Shown piece after piece: positions 1 to 8,496 of a DNA stretch of 33,623 nucleotides (positions are counted from its first letter, which is position 1; each line of letters starts with the position of its first letter). This DNA comes from an uncultured Selenomonadaceae bacterium (GTDB lineage: Bacteria > Bacillota > Negativicutes > Selenomonadales > Selenomonadaceae). The notes under the pieces were generated by a model. It ran no database searches and was not told where the DNA came from. It saw only the letters and a list, made by a program, of their open reading frames with translations. The DNA is taken from NCBI GenBank assembly GCA_902778455.1, contig CACYXR010000022.1, forward strand, positions 1 through 33,623, given 5' to 3'. A program made the translations under genes and the position numbers.

Positions 1-102
1 CTACGCCTTCGAGGCGTGATATGCCACTGGCATGTCACGTCCTAGACAGTCGAAAAAATCTCTCGCCAGATGCACGAATTGACTTAATCAGTGATTCCTT
101 AA
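1..102. repeat. Partial copy of an interspersed palindromic (MITE-like) element, cut by the window edge
   Basis: The right end (about 40-102) is the reverse complement of the left arm of the complete copy at 5805-5972. It shares the block ctagacagtcgaaaa, the segment with tgcacgaattgacttaat, and the terminal cagtgattcctt. The first 14 bases match the core block ctacgccttcgagg, also seen near the end of the window. Between these blocks, 15-39 carries a private 25-base palindrome (arms cgtgatatgcc and ggcatgtcacg) that the other two copies lack. The element end supplies most of the stop codon of the histidine kinase. No coding capacity was seen. Confidence 0.85.
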
Positions 103-2201
103 TTTTTCGTCCTCGCGTCGATGGCATCGAGGAGAGCACGGTATTCTTTCAGGAACGGCCCGTGCTTTTCCATGATTTCGTCAATCCGGTTGTCCCGGGC
201 GGCAAATTCCAGTTCCTTCGCGTGCTCGGAGAGATTGAGGGCGCCGATGGTCAGCGCGTTGCCCTTCAGCGAATGGACGACGATGCGGTAGTTGTCCCAA
301 TCCCGCACGCGGAAAAAGGTTTCGATCTGCTTGGATTTTTCGTTTTTGCGGAAGGTGGCAAGCATTCTTTCCAGAAAAGCGCGGTTGCCCATGCAGTATT
401 TCAGCGCGCTCTCCTCGTCGATGGCGTCCTTCAGGGAGCCGGTCGCCTGTGCTGACGCAGAAGCCGCTGCGGCATGCTGCTCTTGCGGCGCTTCCTCCAG
501 CGGACGGATCAGCCGCGGAGGCAGCAGGCTGCGCAAGATATTTTCCATGCTTTTCGGCGCGATAGGCTTCGCAAGGAAAGCCTGGAAGCCGAGCTTCTTG
601 TATTCCGCCGCCGCGCCGGAAAGCGCGTTCGCGGTCAGCGCGACGATGGGGACTTCCTCGCCGCCCTTCATCAGGCGGATGCGGCGCATGGCCTCCACGC
701 CGTCCATGCTTGGCATCATGTGGTCCATGAAGATGACGTCGAAGGACGTTTCGGCGAAATGCACGATGGCGTCCGGCCCGCTCATGGCCTTGACGACGGC
801 GATTTTGTATGGCTCGAGGATTCCTTCCGCTACCTCAAGGTTCATTTCGTTGTCGTCGACGACCAGCGCCCGAGCCTCCGGAGCGCAGAATGTTACATGG
901 AAAGCGGTTCCTGCCTGCTCCAACGGAGCTGTTTGCGCATCGCTGAGCTTTTGCCAGCCTTCCACTGCGCTGACGATATCGAAGTGGAAGGCCGTGCCCT
1001 TGCCGTACTCGCTTTCCACGCGGATCGAGCCGCCCATCATCGCGACGAGCTGGCGGCAGATCGCGAGACCAAGGCCCGTGCCCTCGACGGCACGGTTGCG
1101 CTTCGTGTCGACCTGGGTGAAGCTGGAAAAAATGTTTTGCAGATCCGCACGCTTGATGCCGATGCCCGTGTCGCTGACCGTAAAGAAGAGTCGGCAATGC
1201 GTTCCGTCCATTTTCTCGTGGCGCAGGGTCATTGTGATGGAGCCGCTTTGCGTGAATTTCAGCGCGTTGCCGAGCAAATTGATCAAAATCTGCTTTACGC
1301 GCACCTCATCGCCGAACAGACGATTCGGGGTGCTCCCGTCGATATCGGTCTTGAACGTCACGGGCTTTGTCTGCAGGCGCGCGTTCAGCATTGCGGCAAC
1401 GTCGGAAATCAGATGGGCGAGCTGGTACGAATCGTTGATCAGCTCCATCTTGCCGGACTCGATTTTTGAAAAGTCCAGGATATCGTTGATGATTGAGAGC
1501 AATGTGCGGGACGCCGACTTGATGCGCGTGGCGTGACGCTTTGCCATTTCGTCGGCGCTGTCGCGCAGGATGAATTCCGACATGCCGACAATCGCGTTCA
1601 TCGGCGTACGGATTTCATGGGACATGTTCGCGAGGAAATTGCTCTTGGCCTTGTCCGCCGCTTCTGCGCGCTCCATTGCGTTGATGACGTCCGTCATATC
1701 GACAAACAGTATGTTCAGCCCGGCGATGCCGTCCTGCTTCATCATGCACTTGATCGTGATCTGCCAGTCGATTTTTTTCCCGGCAACGACGGCCCGCAAG
1801 AGATACGGCGGAACCGGTTCCTGCCGGAGCGCCGCCTCGCATTTTTCCAGCAGAATCGAAAGGTCGTCTTCGGGCAGCACATCTGTCAGCACTTCGCGAA
1901 TCGATACGCCGCGCTTGATTTCCTCGCGGTCATATTTGTCGCTGTAGCGAAAGAACACGTCCGAGATCATGACGGTCTGGAGCTGTTCGTCCGTCAGGAT
2001 CAGAAGGTACGGGTAAGTCTTCAGGAGCTGGTTGTTGTAAAAGACCTGCCGCATGCTGTCCTTCTGGATATAGGCCTGGGTGCGCGCCGCCTGATCGTTG
2101 GCGATACGCAGGACTTCGTTGTCCTTTTTCAGCCGCTTGATTTCGCGGTTGAGTTTTTTGTTTTCCATCTGGAGGCGGTTATCCGGGTTTACGATATCCA
2201 T
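99..2201 (-). CDS. Soluble hybrid sensor histidine kinase (PAS-like, HisKA, HATPase, REC, Hpt)
   Basis: This 700-residue protein has a full internal phosphorelay. It opens with a charged coiled coil (about residues 8-50), then a PAS-like sensor region (about 55-175). The H box SHEIRTPMN follows with His195, the HATPase N box with Asn312, and the G boxes DTGIGI (344-349) and GTGLGL (374-379). The receiver domain starts at ALVVDDNE and its phospho-acceptor is Asp493 in IFMDHMMP. The C-terminal Hpt domain has His643 in VVHSLKGN. No membrane helix was seen, so it should be cytosolic. I chose the ATG at 2201, which follows a GAGG motif. A longer reading would run back into the FIST gene that ends 10 bases upstream. 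That spacing suggests co-transcription, with the two FIST proteins as likely sensory partners (inference). The stop codon lies at the junction with the repeat element. Confidence 0.93.
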   Translation of the reverse strand: MDIVNPDNRLQMENKKLNREIKRLKKDNEVLRIANDQAARTQAYIQKDSMRQVFYNNQLLKTYPYLLILTDEQLQTVMISDVFFRYSDKYDREEIKRGVSIREVLTDVLPEDDLSILLEKCEAALRQEPVPPYLLRAVVAGKKIDWQITIKCMMKQDGIAGLNILFVDMTDVINAMERAEAADKAKSNFLANMSHEIRTPMNAIVGMSEFILRDSADEMAKRHATRIKSASRTLLSIINDILDFSKIESGKMELINDSYQLAHLISDVAAMLNARLQTKPVTFKTDIDGSTPNRLFGDEVRVKQILINLLGNALKFTQSGSITMTLRHEKMDGTHCRLFFTVSDTGIGIKRADLQNIFSSFTQVDTKRNRAVEGTGLGLAICRQLVAMMGGSIRVESEYGKGTAFHFDIVSAVEGWQKLSDAQTAPLEQAGTAFHVTFCAPEARALVVDDNEMNLEVAEGILEPYKIAVVKAMSGPDAIVHFAETSFDVIFMDHMMPSMDGVEAMRRIRLMKGGEEVPIVALTANALSGAAAEYKKLGFQAFLAKPIAPKSMENILRSLLPPRLIRPLEEAPQEQHAAAASASAQATGSLKDAIDEESALKYCMGNRAFLERMLATFRKNEKSKQIETFFRVRDWDNYRIVVHSLKGNALTIGALNLSEHAKELEFAARDNRIDEIMEKHGPFLKEYRALLDAIDARTKN

Positions 2202-2211
2202 ACTATCTACC

Positions 2212-3408
2212 TCATATCGCCATAATCGTGAACGTGAAGTTGTGGAACATATTGTAATATTCACCGGTCTTGTTGCCCTTCACCGGGCAATACTCCCCAT
2301 AGGCATACATACCGAGGAACGCCATGTCTTCCGACAGGCGGCCGCTGTACGCGTCCGTTTCCTCCCTTGTGTCGCTGGCCAGCGCAAGGAATCGGGCGCC
2401 GCAGGAAGTACAGAGCAGCGTCTTGTTCTTGCCCTTGGTTTTGCGGATTTCGTCAAAGATTTTGTCGAAGGCCTGCCATACCGATTTTTGTACGTCCGCG
2501 CGTCCGATGAGGCCGACGCTTAAAATTGAGCCTTCCGGCACCGCGCCGAGGAATATGCCGGAGCCTTTTTCGTGATCCAGCGTGGACAGATTCCGCACGA
2601 CTTCCACACTGTCGCCGTTGTCTCGGTTGATTGCCAGAATGAAAGGCGACAACAGATAGTCTCCGAGGACGTCCGTTTTGTCCACCGCCATATCCTCATG
2701 CTCCAAAGCTTCGAGGAAAGTCCCGTTCCCGAGACAGGAGACTTCATTGTGGCTGGATTTCGTGACTTCATAGGAGAAATTTGCTCGGGTTTCGACGGAA
2801 TTGATTGTGACGAATTTCGGGTCGACGGCGCCGGCAATCAGGATGATCAGCTGCCCGTATTTTTCCACTTCGTCGTTGCAGAGAAGGCGGAAACCGTTGA
2901 AATTGAATCCGTCCGCCGCCAGCCCGCCGAAAATCGGAATGTTCTTTCCGGCGGCTTCGGAAATTGCGTCCACCACGTCGTCCCCGGACACATGCTGATC
3001 TGGCGGGAATATGCTGCCGTAGCTCAAAATCAGCTTCGGCGGGGACGGAAGCGTTGCCGCAATCGATTGATAAGTTTCCGCAATCTTGGCGTTGTAATTG
3101 TCCGCGTTCATCTCGCGGGCCATGCCGGCGGCGAAGAAGCAGTCGTCCGCGGTCATCAGCAAAACGAAGACGCCGATTCCGTAGTATCCCTCTCTGCCGA
3201 GCATCCCCATCGCAGTGCATCCGACAATCGGGAAATCCCAATGCTCAGCTAAAATAGAACGAAACTCCTGGAAATTCGTTTCCTCTTCCGCAAAAATCAG
3301 GGCGAGGGAATGCTTTTTCAGCGGGAATTCCCAGGTCTGCACCAAAAGCTCCGCCACGCCTTCTCTGACCTCGTCAATTTCTTCGGTGTATAGCACAATG
3401 GAATCCAA
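2212..3408 (-). CDS. FIST domain signal-transduction protein (second of a tandem pair)
   Basis: This 398-residue protein has the FIST N and C domain arrangement, a family proposed to bind small ligands and feed signalling proteins. Typical segments are [26 protein letters not shown] and the C-terminal motifs [12 protein letters not shown] and [12 protein letters not shown]. No signal peptide or membrane helix was seen. The start is taken as TTG at 3408, eight bases after AAGGAGG. The upstream paralogue starts at the homologous codon ([12 protein letters not shown]), which supports the choice. It has exactly the same length as that paralogue and the same last residues ([11 protein letters not shown]), so the pair arose by gene duplication and has since diverged. 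It lies just upstream of the histidine kinase, which suggests it acts as that kinase's sensor. The ligand is unknown. Confidence 0.88.
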   Translation of the reverse strand: MDSIVLYTEEIDEVREGVAELLVQTWEFPLKKHSLALIFAEEETNFQEFRSILAEHWDFPIVGCTAMGMLGREGYYGIGVFVLLMTADDCFFAAGMAREMNADNYNAKIAETYQSIAATLPSPPKLILSYGSIFPPDQHVSGDDVVDAISEAAGKNIPIFGGLAADGFNFNGFRLLCNDEVEKYGQLIILIAGAVDPKFVTINSVETRANFSYEVTKSSHNEVSCLGNGTFLEALEHEDMAVDKTDVLGDYLLSPFILAINRDNGDSVEVVRNLSTLDHEKGSGIFLGAVPEGSILSVGLIGRADVQKSVWQAFDKIFDEIRKTKGKNKTLLCTSCGARFLALASDTREETDAYSGRLSEDMAFLGMYAYGEYCPVKGNKTGEYYNMFHNFTFTIMAI

Positions 3409-3511
3409 AACAGCATCCTCCTTAAAGCATTGCTCATATCGGAGCGGGCAGTGGACAGCGGGCACGGCAGATGACGCTGCCTGTCTTCGCTCTCCGCTAT
3501 TCACTCTATTT

Positions 3512-4708
3512 TTATATTGCCATGATGGTGAATGTGAAATTGTGGAAGAAATTGTGGAGCTTGCCTGTCTTATTGCCGGGCAGCGGACAAAATTCCCCGT
3601 TGCCGTACATGCCAAGCATCGATATTCCGTCCGGAACCCGGGCTTGGCAGGCCTCAGCTTCGGCGCTTGTATTGCTGGCCAGCGCCAGGAACCGGGCGGC
3701 GCAGGAATAGCAGAGAAGCGTGTGCCGTTTGCCGTCCGACGCCAGCTTTGCGAGCATCTCGTCGAAGGCCTGGTCCACGGACTTTTGGACGTCTTTCCGG
3801 TCCATGATGCCGATGCGCAGCACCGAGCCTTCCGGTACGCCTCCGAGAAAGACGCCGGTGCCCGTTTCCAGATTCAAGAGGGAAAGTGTGCGCGTAATCT
3901 CGGCGAAGTCGCCGTCCCCGAGGTCGACGGACAACACGAAAGGCGAAAGGAAATAGTCGCCGACCACGTTCTGTTTGCTGACTTCCATATTTTGGCGGCG
4001 CAGCGCGTCGACAAATGTGCCGCTGCCGAGCCGCAGGACCTGGTTGCTTCGCGCTTCCGTGACCCTGTAAGTGACGTCCGCCCGGTTTTCCACGGAATTC
4101 GTCGTAACAAAGAGAGGGGCGATATTTCCCGAAACGAGGACAATCGCCTGCCCGCTTTGCGTTACGCGGTCACAGCAAAATACGCTGTAATTGTTGAAAT
4201 TGAAACCGTCCGAGGCAATGCCGCCGAAAATGGGCACGTCTTTGCCGAGGGCTTCCTCGATAACCGCGACGACCTCGTCCCCCGGCACATTCTTCTCGCT
4301 GGCGACCATGCCGCCGAATGTCAGCGCGAGCTTCGGGGCGGAGGGGAGTTCTTTTTTGAGAGTCTCACAGAGCAGCGGGATTTCCGCCCGGTAATTTTCT
4401 TTGTCCAGATTTTCGGTCATTCCCAAAGCGAAGTCGCAGTCGTCGGCCGTGAAGAGCAACACGGAAATGCCTGTCCTTGTGCAGCCCTGCTTGATAAGCA
4501 GCATTGCCAGCGTCGTGCAGCCGACAATCGGGAAATCCCAGCGATCGGAAAGCAGCGCATGGAGCGCCGGGTAATCGGCGTCCTCTTCCGCGAACAGAAT
4601 GCCGAGCGTGTTCTTTTTCAGCGTGAAGCCCTCCGCCTGTGAGAAAAGCTCCTTCGAAGCCTCGTTGAGATCGTCGATTTCTTCTGTGTAAAGAACGATG
4701 GAATCCAA
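3512..4708 (-). CDS. FIST domain signal-transduction protein (first of a tandem pair)
   Basis: This is the 398-residue paralogue of the protein at 2212-3408. It has the same domain plan and conserved blocks: [39 protein letters not shown] and MLGMYGNGEFCP. The start is taken as TTG at 4708, preceded by an AAGGGGG Shine-Dalgarno. Any earlier start has no good ribosome site and would add a poor-quality sequence. It is the first gene of the putative FIST-FIST-kinase operon, with a TTGAGT/TATAAT promoter about 130 bases upstream. The 103-base gap to the second FIST gene has no clear terminator. Sequence differences between the paralogues fall throughout, so they may recognise different ligands (inference). 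Confidence 0.88.
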   Translation of the reverse strand: MDSIVLYTEEIDDLNEASKELFSQAEGFTLKKNTLGILFAEEDADYPALHALLSDRWDFPIVGCTTLAMLLIKQGCTRTGISVLLFTADDCDFALGMTENLDKENYRAEIPLLCETLKKELPSAPKLALTFGGMVASEKNVPGDEVVAVIEEALGKDVPIFGGIASDGFNFNNYSVFCCDRVTQSGQAIVLVSGNIAPLFVTTNSVENRADVTYRVTEARSNQVLRLGSGTFVDALRRQNMEVSKQNVVGDYFLSPFVLSVDLGDGDFAEITRTLSLLNLETGTGVFLGGVPEGSVLRIGIMDRKDVQKSVDQAFDEMLAKLASDGKRHTLLCYSCAARFLALASNTSAEAEACQARVPDGISMLGMYGNGEFCPLPGNKTGKLHNFFHNFTFTIMAI

Positions 4709-4834
4709 TCGTGTTCCCCCTTCCGAAAAACGCCCATGACTTATCGAATCCGTCCCAAATCTCCGGTTCGCCCATATCGGGCATGCGCAGGTCAATATTG
4801 AATAAATTTAATGAAATGAAGCGATTTTCTTTTT

Positions 4835-4863
4835 ATTATATCATGCAAAGAATTTTCACTCAA
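4835..4863 (-). promoter_or_regulatory. Putative sigma-A-type promoter of the FIST-FIST-kinase operon
   Basis: Read on the minus strand, TTGAGT (-35) is separated by exactly 17 bases from a perfect TATAAT (-10). It faces the FIST gene starting at 4708, giving an untranslated leader of about 120 bases. The leader contains a small palindrome (gcccgatatgggc), but no riboswitch family was recognised in it. Confidence 0.6.
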
Positions 4864-4878
4864 TATCCATTATATTTT

Positions 4879-4908
4879 TAGGCACGTTTCATTTATTTCT
4901 GTTATACT
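4879..4908 (+). promoter_or_regulatory. Possible promoter of the exported-protein gene
   Basis: A TATACT -10 hexamer at 4903-4908 follows TAGGCA at 4879-4884 with an 18-base spacer. It lies about 35 bases before the ATG at 4941. The -35 match is poor, so this is a weak call resting mainly on the -10 and its position. Confidence 0.35.
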
Positions 4909-4940
4909 TATTTCAAGGAAGCTGCAAGGAGGTTTTTCGG

Positions 4941-5672
4941 ATGAAGAAAAAAATGATCATGGCATTGGCGGCGGGCGGCGTGCTTTTCGGAGCGACCCTT
5001 TTCGGCGTCACGGGTGAGGCGCAGGCGCACACCGGCGAGCCGATGGAGCACCATCGGATGGAGCGGGGGCCGTGGCGCATGAACGACAGAGAGGCCGCGG
5101 CTCGGGCGGCGGAAATGTTCGGCGTGGACGAGGCGGAGGTCGCTGCTTACCTCGCTGAAAATCCCCGTGCGTTCCGCGACATTTTTCCCTGTTCGATGCT
5201 GGCAAAAACCAGCGGCCATTCCTTCGCCGAGGTCATGGCGATTTACGAGGAGCAGGGAGACTGGCGCGCCGTCGGCGAGTCGTTGGGCGTCACGCGGGAA
5301 ATGATCCATGAGACGATGGGAGAACTGATGGCGGCCCGGATTGCCGACGATAAGACGAACCTGACGCCGGATGAAGCGCGGGTGCTGCTCCGCGAGGGCT
5401 ACCATCCCAGGGACGTGCGCGCGGCGGGGATTCTTGGCAAAGCCGCGAACAAAAACGCCCGCGACATTCTCGCGATGAAGAGAATCAACAACGGCTGGGA
5501 TGACGTGGCAAAGGAGCTGGGCCTGGATGCGTCGGTATTGCGCGAAGCCTTCCGCCCCGGCTGGATGATGGGCGGTCCGGGCATGGGGCCGGGCATGGGA
5601 CGCCCCGGAATGAGAGGCGGGGAAGAACCGATTCCCGTTCCGCCCCCGATGCCGCCGCAAGAAAGAGAATGA
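4941..5672 (+). CDS. Exported helical protein with a Gly/Met/Pro-rich tail, function unknown
   Basis: I do not recognise this 243-residue protein. It starts after an AAGGAGG site and has a clear Sec signal peptide: KKK, then a hydrophobic stretch, with likely cleavage after EAQA near residue 29. The mature part is rich in charged residues and predicted helices (e.g. REAAARAAEMFGVDEAEVAAYL). It looks like repeated short helical units, each with a D- or E-rich turn. The last 35 residues are low-complexity, with GPGMGPGMG and then a proline stretch (PVPPPMPP). It ends at a strong terminator and is transcribed away from the FIST operon. A role in envelope stress or metal binding could be imagined, because of an early His/Met-rich stretch (HTGEPMEHHRME), but nothing in the sequence proves it. 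Confidence 0.75.
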   Translation: MKKKMIMALAAGGVLFGATLFGVTGEAQAHTGEPMEHHRMERGPWRMNDREAAARAAEMFGVDEAEVAAYLAENPRAFRDIFPCSMLAKTSGHSFAEVMAIYEEQGDWRAVGESLGVTREMIHETMGELMAARIADDKTNLTPDEARVLLREGYHPRDVRAAGILGKAANKNARDILAMKRINNGWDDVAKELGLDASVLREAFRPGWMMGGPGMGPGMGRPGMRGGEEPIPVPPPMPPQERE

Positions 5673-5686
5673 CTAAATAGAAAAAC

Positions 5687-5719
5687 GCCGGGTTCCGTCA
5701 TTGGAATCCGGCATTTTTT
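5687..5719 (+). terminator. Rho-independent terminator after the exported-protein gene
   Basis: A 10-base-pair stem (GCCGGGTTCC with GGAATCCGGC, one G-T pair) closes a 6-base loop and is followed by a run of six T. It begins 15 bases after the stop codon at 5672. Confidence 0.9.
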
Positions 5720-5762
5720 GTGCGCCAAGTTGATTTCATGTTTTTTTCAGGTTATGTTCGTT

Positions 5763-5778
5763 TGTTTCACGTGAAACA
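5763..5778. other. parS centromere-like site (ParB binding site)
   Basis: The 16 bases TGTTTCACGTGAAACA form a perfect palindrome identical to the consensus chromosomal parS of Bacillus-type ParB/Spo0J. In this family parS sites load ParB and SMC near the replication origin. The site is intergenic, between a terminator and the repeat element. No parA, parB or dnaA gene is in the window. Confidence 0.9.
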
Positions 5779-5804
5779 TTTTTTCGAAAAAATTAAATCA
5801 GCCT

Positions 5805-5972
5805 TTAAGGAAACACTGATTAAGTCAATTCGTGCATCTGTCGAGGGATTTTTTCGACTGTCTAGGAAAATCCCTCGAAGGCGTAGCATCGCTACGTCGA
5901 GAGGGATTTGACGACGACAGGCGGAAAAAGACCCGGCAGAGGCGCGGAGGAGCTTATTCAGTGGTTCCTTAA
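5805..5972. repeat. Complete 168-bp palindromic MITE-like element
   Basis: The element is bounded by near-perfect terminal inverted repeats. The left end is TTAAGGAAACACTGATTAAG and the right end, reverse-complemented, is TTAAGGAACCACTGAATAAG. Inside is a strong hairpin (AAATCCCTC, GCGTAGC, atc, GCTACG, GAGGGATTT) near 5868-5910. Partial copies in the opposite orientation occur at both ends of the window. It encodes no plausible protein and no transposase, so it is most like a non-autonomous transposable element or a large intergenic palindrome. Its right terminus provides part of the stop codon of the radical SAM gene. The flanking TTAA or TA may be the target duplication, but the inverted repeat includes it, so this is undecided. 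Confidence 0.85.
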
Positions 5973-6868
5973 TATTTGTCGTGATTGTAAACGTCCCAAT
6001 CCTTGAGCTTTTTCAGCTCGCCGATGCTGTATTCGATGTCGTGAAGCAGCCGCTCTTTGTCCTCGGGAAGCGTCGCTTTCAGCGGGACGTAGTTTGAAAT
6101 ATGGTTGCTGCGGAACAGGCAGTGCTCGCTTGCCGGCAGGTCGACATGCTCGATCATCAGCTTCAGTTCTTCCATCAGCTCGGCAGGCGACAGCGGGCGG
6201 AACTCGCCGCGCTCGAACTCCGCTTTCAGCTCGCTGCCCCGGTAAAGCATCAGGCAGATCGCGCCGAGCATAGTCGGGCGGATGGCGTTGATTGCTTTCG
6301 CCGTCTCCAGCGCGTGACGCTCCGAGCCTTCCTCCCCGGCAATGCCGAGAATCACCATCATCGACAGCTTCATGCCCGCCGCGATGACGCGCTGGCCGAC
6401 CTCGATGCTTTCTTTGTCGTCGACTCCTTTGTTGATTTTCGCCAGCGTCACCCCGTCACCGGTTTCCATGCCGTAATAAAGAAGCTCCAGCCCCGCCTCG
6501 CGAAGCTCTCGAAGCTCGTCCACGGATTTCCGCAGGATGTCCTTCGGCGCGGCATAGGACGAGGCACGCTCGAAATTCGGAAAAACTTCATGGAGCGTTT
6601 TCAAAACGCGGAGCAGGCGCTCGGTCGAAAGCACCAGTGCGTCGCCGTCCGCGAAAAACACGCGGCGCACAGCCTTAGCGTTGTACGCCTGCGCCATCGC
6701 AATCTGGCGCATGATCTGTTCGTCGGTCAGCACTTGGAACGGAACGCCCCGATACATATTGCAGTATGTGCATTTGTTGTGCGCGCAGCCGCGCGTCAGG
6801 CGAAGGATAAAGCTCCGCGCCTCGCTGGGCGGGCGGAATACCGGGCTGTCATAGTCGTCGAAATACAT
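5969..6868 (-). CDS. Radical SAM protein (COG1032-like), substrate unknown
   Basis: This 299-residue cytosolic enzyme carries a radical SAM iron-sulfur motif near its start: Cys28, Cys33 and Cys36 in RGCAHNKCTYCNMY. The CX4CX2C spacing is that of a recognised subgroup with the GC-HNKCT-C signature, rather than the common CX3CX2C. A TIM-barrel-like core follows, with MVILGIAGEEG near the SAM-binding glycine-rich region. There is no SPASM, B12-binding or TRAM domain, so the substrate cannot be named. HemN-like or methylthiotransferase roles are unlikely on length and domain content. The ATG at 6868 follows AAAGGAG. The gene stands alone between the repeat element and a terminator. Its TAA lies on the junction with the element. 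Confidence 0.85.
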   Translation of the reverse strand: MYFDDYDSPVFRPPSEARSFILRLTRGCAHNKCTYCNMYRGVPFQVLTDEQIMRQIAMAQAYNAKAVRRVFFADGDALVLSTERLLRVLKTLHEVFPNFERASSYAAPKDILRKSVDELRELREAGLELLYYGMETGDGVTLAKINKGVDDKESIEVGQRVIAAGMKLSMMVILGIAGEEGSERHALETAKAINAIRPTMLGAICLMLYRGSELKAEFERGEFRPLSPAELMEELKLMIEHVDLPASEHCLFRSNHISNYVPLKATLPEDKERLLHDIEYSIGELKKLKDWDVYNHDKY

Positions 6869-6965
6869 TTTCTCATCTCCTTTTTGGCTTATAATATTAA
6901 TTTATATATTTTCATTTGACTATATTTATTTAATATCATATTACGAAAAAATATTTCATTTGTCA

Positions 6966-7007
6966 ATAAAAAACGTCAACGCGAAAAGAAATCGCGCTGA
7001 CGTTTTT
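6966..7007. terminator. Terminator after the LCP gene, possibly bidirectional
   Basis: An 11-base-pair stem (ACGTCAACGCG with CGCGCTGACGT, one mismatch/wobble) encloses 9 bases. It is flanked by an A-run on the left and a T-run on the right, so it has a U-tract in both directions. It begins 16 bases beyond the stop codon of the LCP gene at 7023. Confidence 0.85.
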
Positions 7008-7022
7008 GCAGATGCATTGCTT

Positions 7023-8447
7023 TTAATTTGTTTTGCTTCCTGCCGTGCTCGGCGCCGGGACTCGGCTCGGGAACGGGTTTCTTGGGGGAACGGGCGGCGT
7101 GGGTGTCGTCGGCTTGGCCACAGTGCTGCCCGTTTCGTCACGTTCGTCCGGCGTCGGTGTGGTGGCCGGCGTTTTCGTTTCGGCGGTCGTTTCGGAATTC
7201 GTTTTCGTGTCGTCGGATTCCTGGCTGAGGGAGGTGTTGTCCGTATCCGTCGGCTGCGCATCCGGTTTCGTCGTTGTCGGGCGCGGCCTTTCGTCTTCCG
7301 AACCTTTGCCGGTGCGTGGTGACGTCGGGGAAGTCACGCTGTCGCGGTCGCCGGGACGCGGAGGTTTTGCGCCTTCACGAATCAAGCGTCCGATCGTGTT
7401 GTCGTCCTCCGGCACTTCCTTGGCGTTCGACGGGATGGACGCCGCATACGCGGAGGCGTCGCGTTCCATTTCGTTTTTCGCGTTATCGCTGATGGAAATA
7501 CCGAGCATGTCGGCCATATCCTCACGGGTGTCGTAAAGGTCAGGAATCCAATAGCTGATTTCGTCGATGTAAAGCGGGCGCCCCGCGACCATTTTCGTCG
7601 TCAGCCCGTTGGATTTCGCTTCCTTCAGTGCGCCGGCCAGTTCCAGGCATTGACGGAACGACAAATCCGTTTCCATAGAGCTCATGACTTCGCGGATAAT
7701 GCCCGGCAGCCGAGGGATAATCGAGGGAGACATAACCTGATCCATGACGGCCTGCATGAATTTCTGCTGCCGCTCGATGCGCCCGATGTCGCCTTCCTCG
7801 TCGCGGTATCGGACGTAGGTAATGGCCGTCGCGCCGTCCATATGCTGCGGCCCGGGATAGAGGTCGATGACAAGGCCGCCGTCGTCGTCCCATTCGTCGA
7901 CATAGTACATGCGTTTTTCCACGTCGATATCCACGCCGCCGATGGCGTCGATGATGCGCTTGAAGGCGGGGACTTTGATCAGGACATAATGCTCTATCGG
8001 CGTATCGAGGAATTCTTCGACGGTGTCCTGCGTCAGCTCATGGCCGCCGAGGGAATAAGCGACGTTGATCTTGTCGTAGCCGTAGCCGGGGACATGGACG
8101 CGGGTGTCGCGGGGAATCGAGAGCAGCGAAGCGCTCTTTTTCTTCGGGTCCACTGTTGCTATCATCAGCGTATCGGAACGGCCTACGTCGTCCACGCGCT
8201 CGTCGACGCCCATGATCATCACTGTAGTCTTGTCCTTCGCTACCAGCAGCGCTTCCGTCGGCTGGTACGAGTGAGTCTCCGTGCGCGTACGTTTTTCCGG
8301 CTTGTCAAAGAGGCTCGACGAGGCAAAGTAAAAACCCGCGCCGACGCCAAACGCGAGGAAAATAATCGCAAGGATCCAAATCCAAAAGCCATAGTCGTTC
8401 TTTTTGCTGTGGGCGGGTTTATGTTTTTGAGTTTTCTTCTTGCTCAA
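7023..8447 (-). CDS. LytR-CpsA-Psr (LCP) family cell-wall glycopolymer ligase
   Basis: This 474-residue membrane protein belongs to the family that moves undecaprenyl-linked glycopolymers onto peptidoglycan. A short Lys-rich cytosolic end precedes one membrane helix (about residues 20-43). The extracellular LCP domain (about 75-310) has the conserved blocks MGVDERVDDVGRSDTLMIATVD, SIPRDTRV, GYDKINVAYSLGG and TYVRYRDEEGDIGRIERQQ, including the Asp and Arg residues used for metal-pyrophosphate binding. The last 110 residues are Thr/Pro/Ser/Asp-rich low complexity, probably a wall-spanning tail. The start is TTG at 8447 after AAGGA; no ATG fits. It lies 49 bases after the alkyltransferase gene with no terminator between them, so the three minus-strand genes may be co-transcribed. 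Confidence 0.9.
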   Translation of the reverse strand: MSKKKTQKHKPAHSKKNDYGFWIWILAIIFLAFGVGAGFYFASSSLFDKPEKRTRTETHSYQPTEALLVAKDKTTVMIMGVDERVDDVGRSDTLMIATVDPKKKSASLLSIPRDTRVHVPGYGYDKINVAYSLGGHELTQDTVEEFLDTPIEHYVLIKVPAFKRIIDAIGGVDIDVEKRMYYVDEWDDDGGLVIDLYPGPQHMDGATAITYVRYRDEEGDIGRIERQQKFMQAVMDQVMSPSIIPRLPGIIREVMSSMETDLSFRQCLELAGALKEAKSNGLTTKMVAGRPLYIDEISYWIPDLYDTREDMADMLGISISDNAKNEMERDASAYAASIPSNAKEVPEDDNTIGRLIREGAKPPRPGDRDSVTSPTSPRTGKGSEDERPRPTTTKPDAQPTDTDNTSLSQESDDTKTNSETTAETKTPATTPTPDERDETGSTVAKPTTPTPPVPPRNPFPSRVPAPSTAGSKTN

Positions 8448-8496
8448 TGCGCTCTTCCTTTATGCACAATTTTTTTTCATTAAATCATTTTTTCCT

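Noticed and set aside
3215..4642. Plus-strand ORF (475 residues) opposite the FIST genes
   Set aside because: Shadow of two well-supported paralogous genes; no ribosome site.
5720..5911. Small 63-codon ORF across parS and the repeat element
   Set aside because: It simply translates the parS palindrome and element; no ribosome site.
6914..6942. TTGACT-17-TATTAC promoter-like sequence on the plus strand
   Set aside because: No plus-strand gene follows, and AT-rich intergenic DNA gives such matches by chance.
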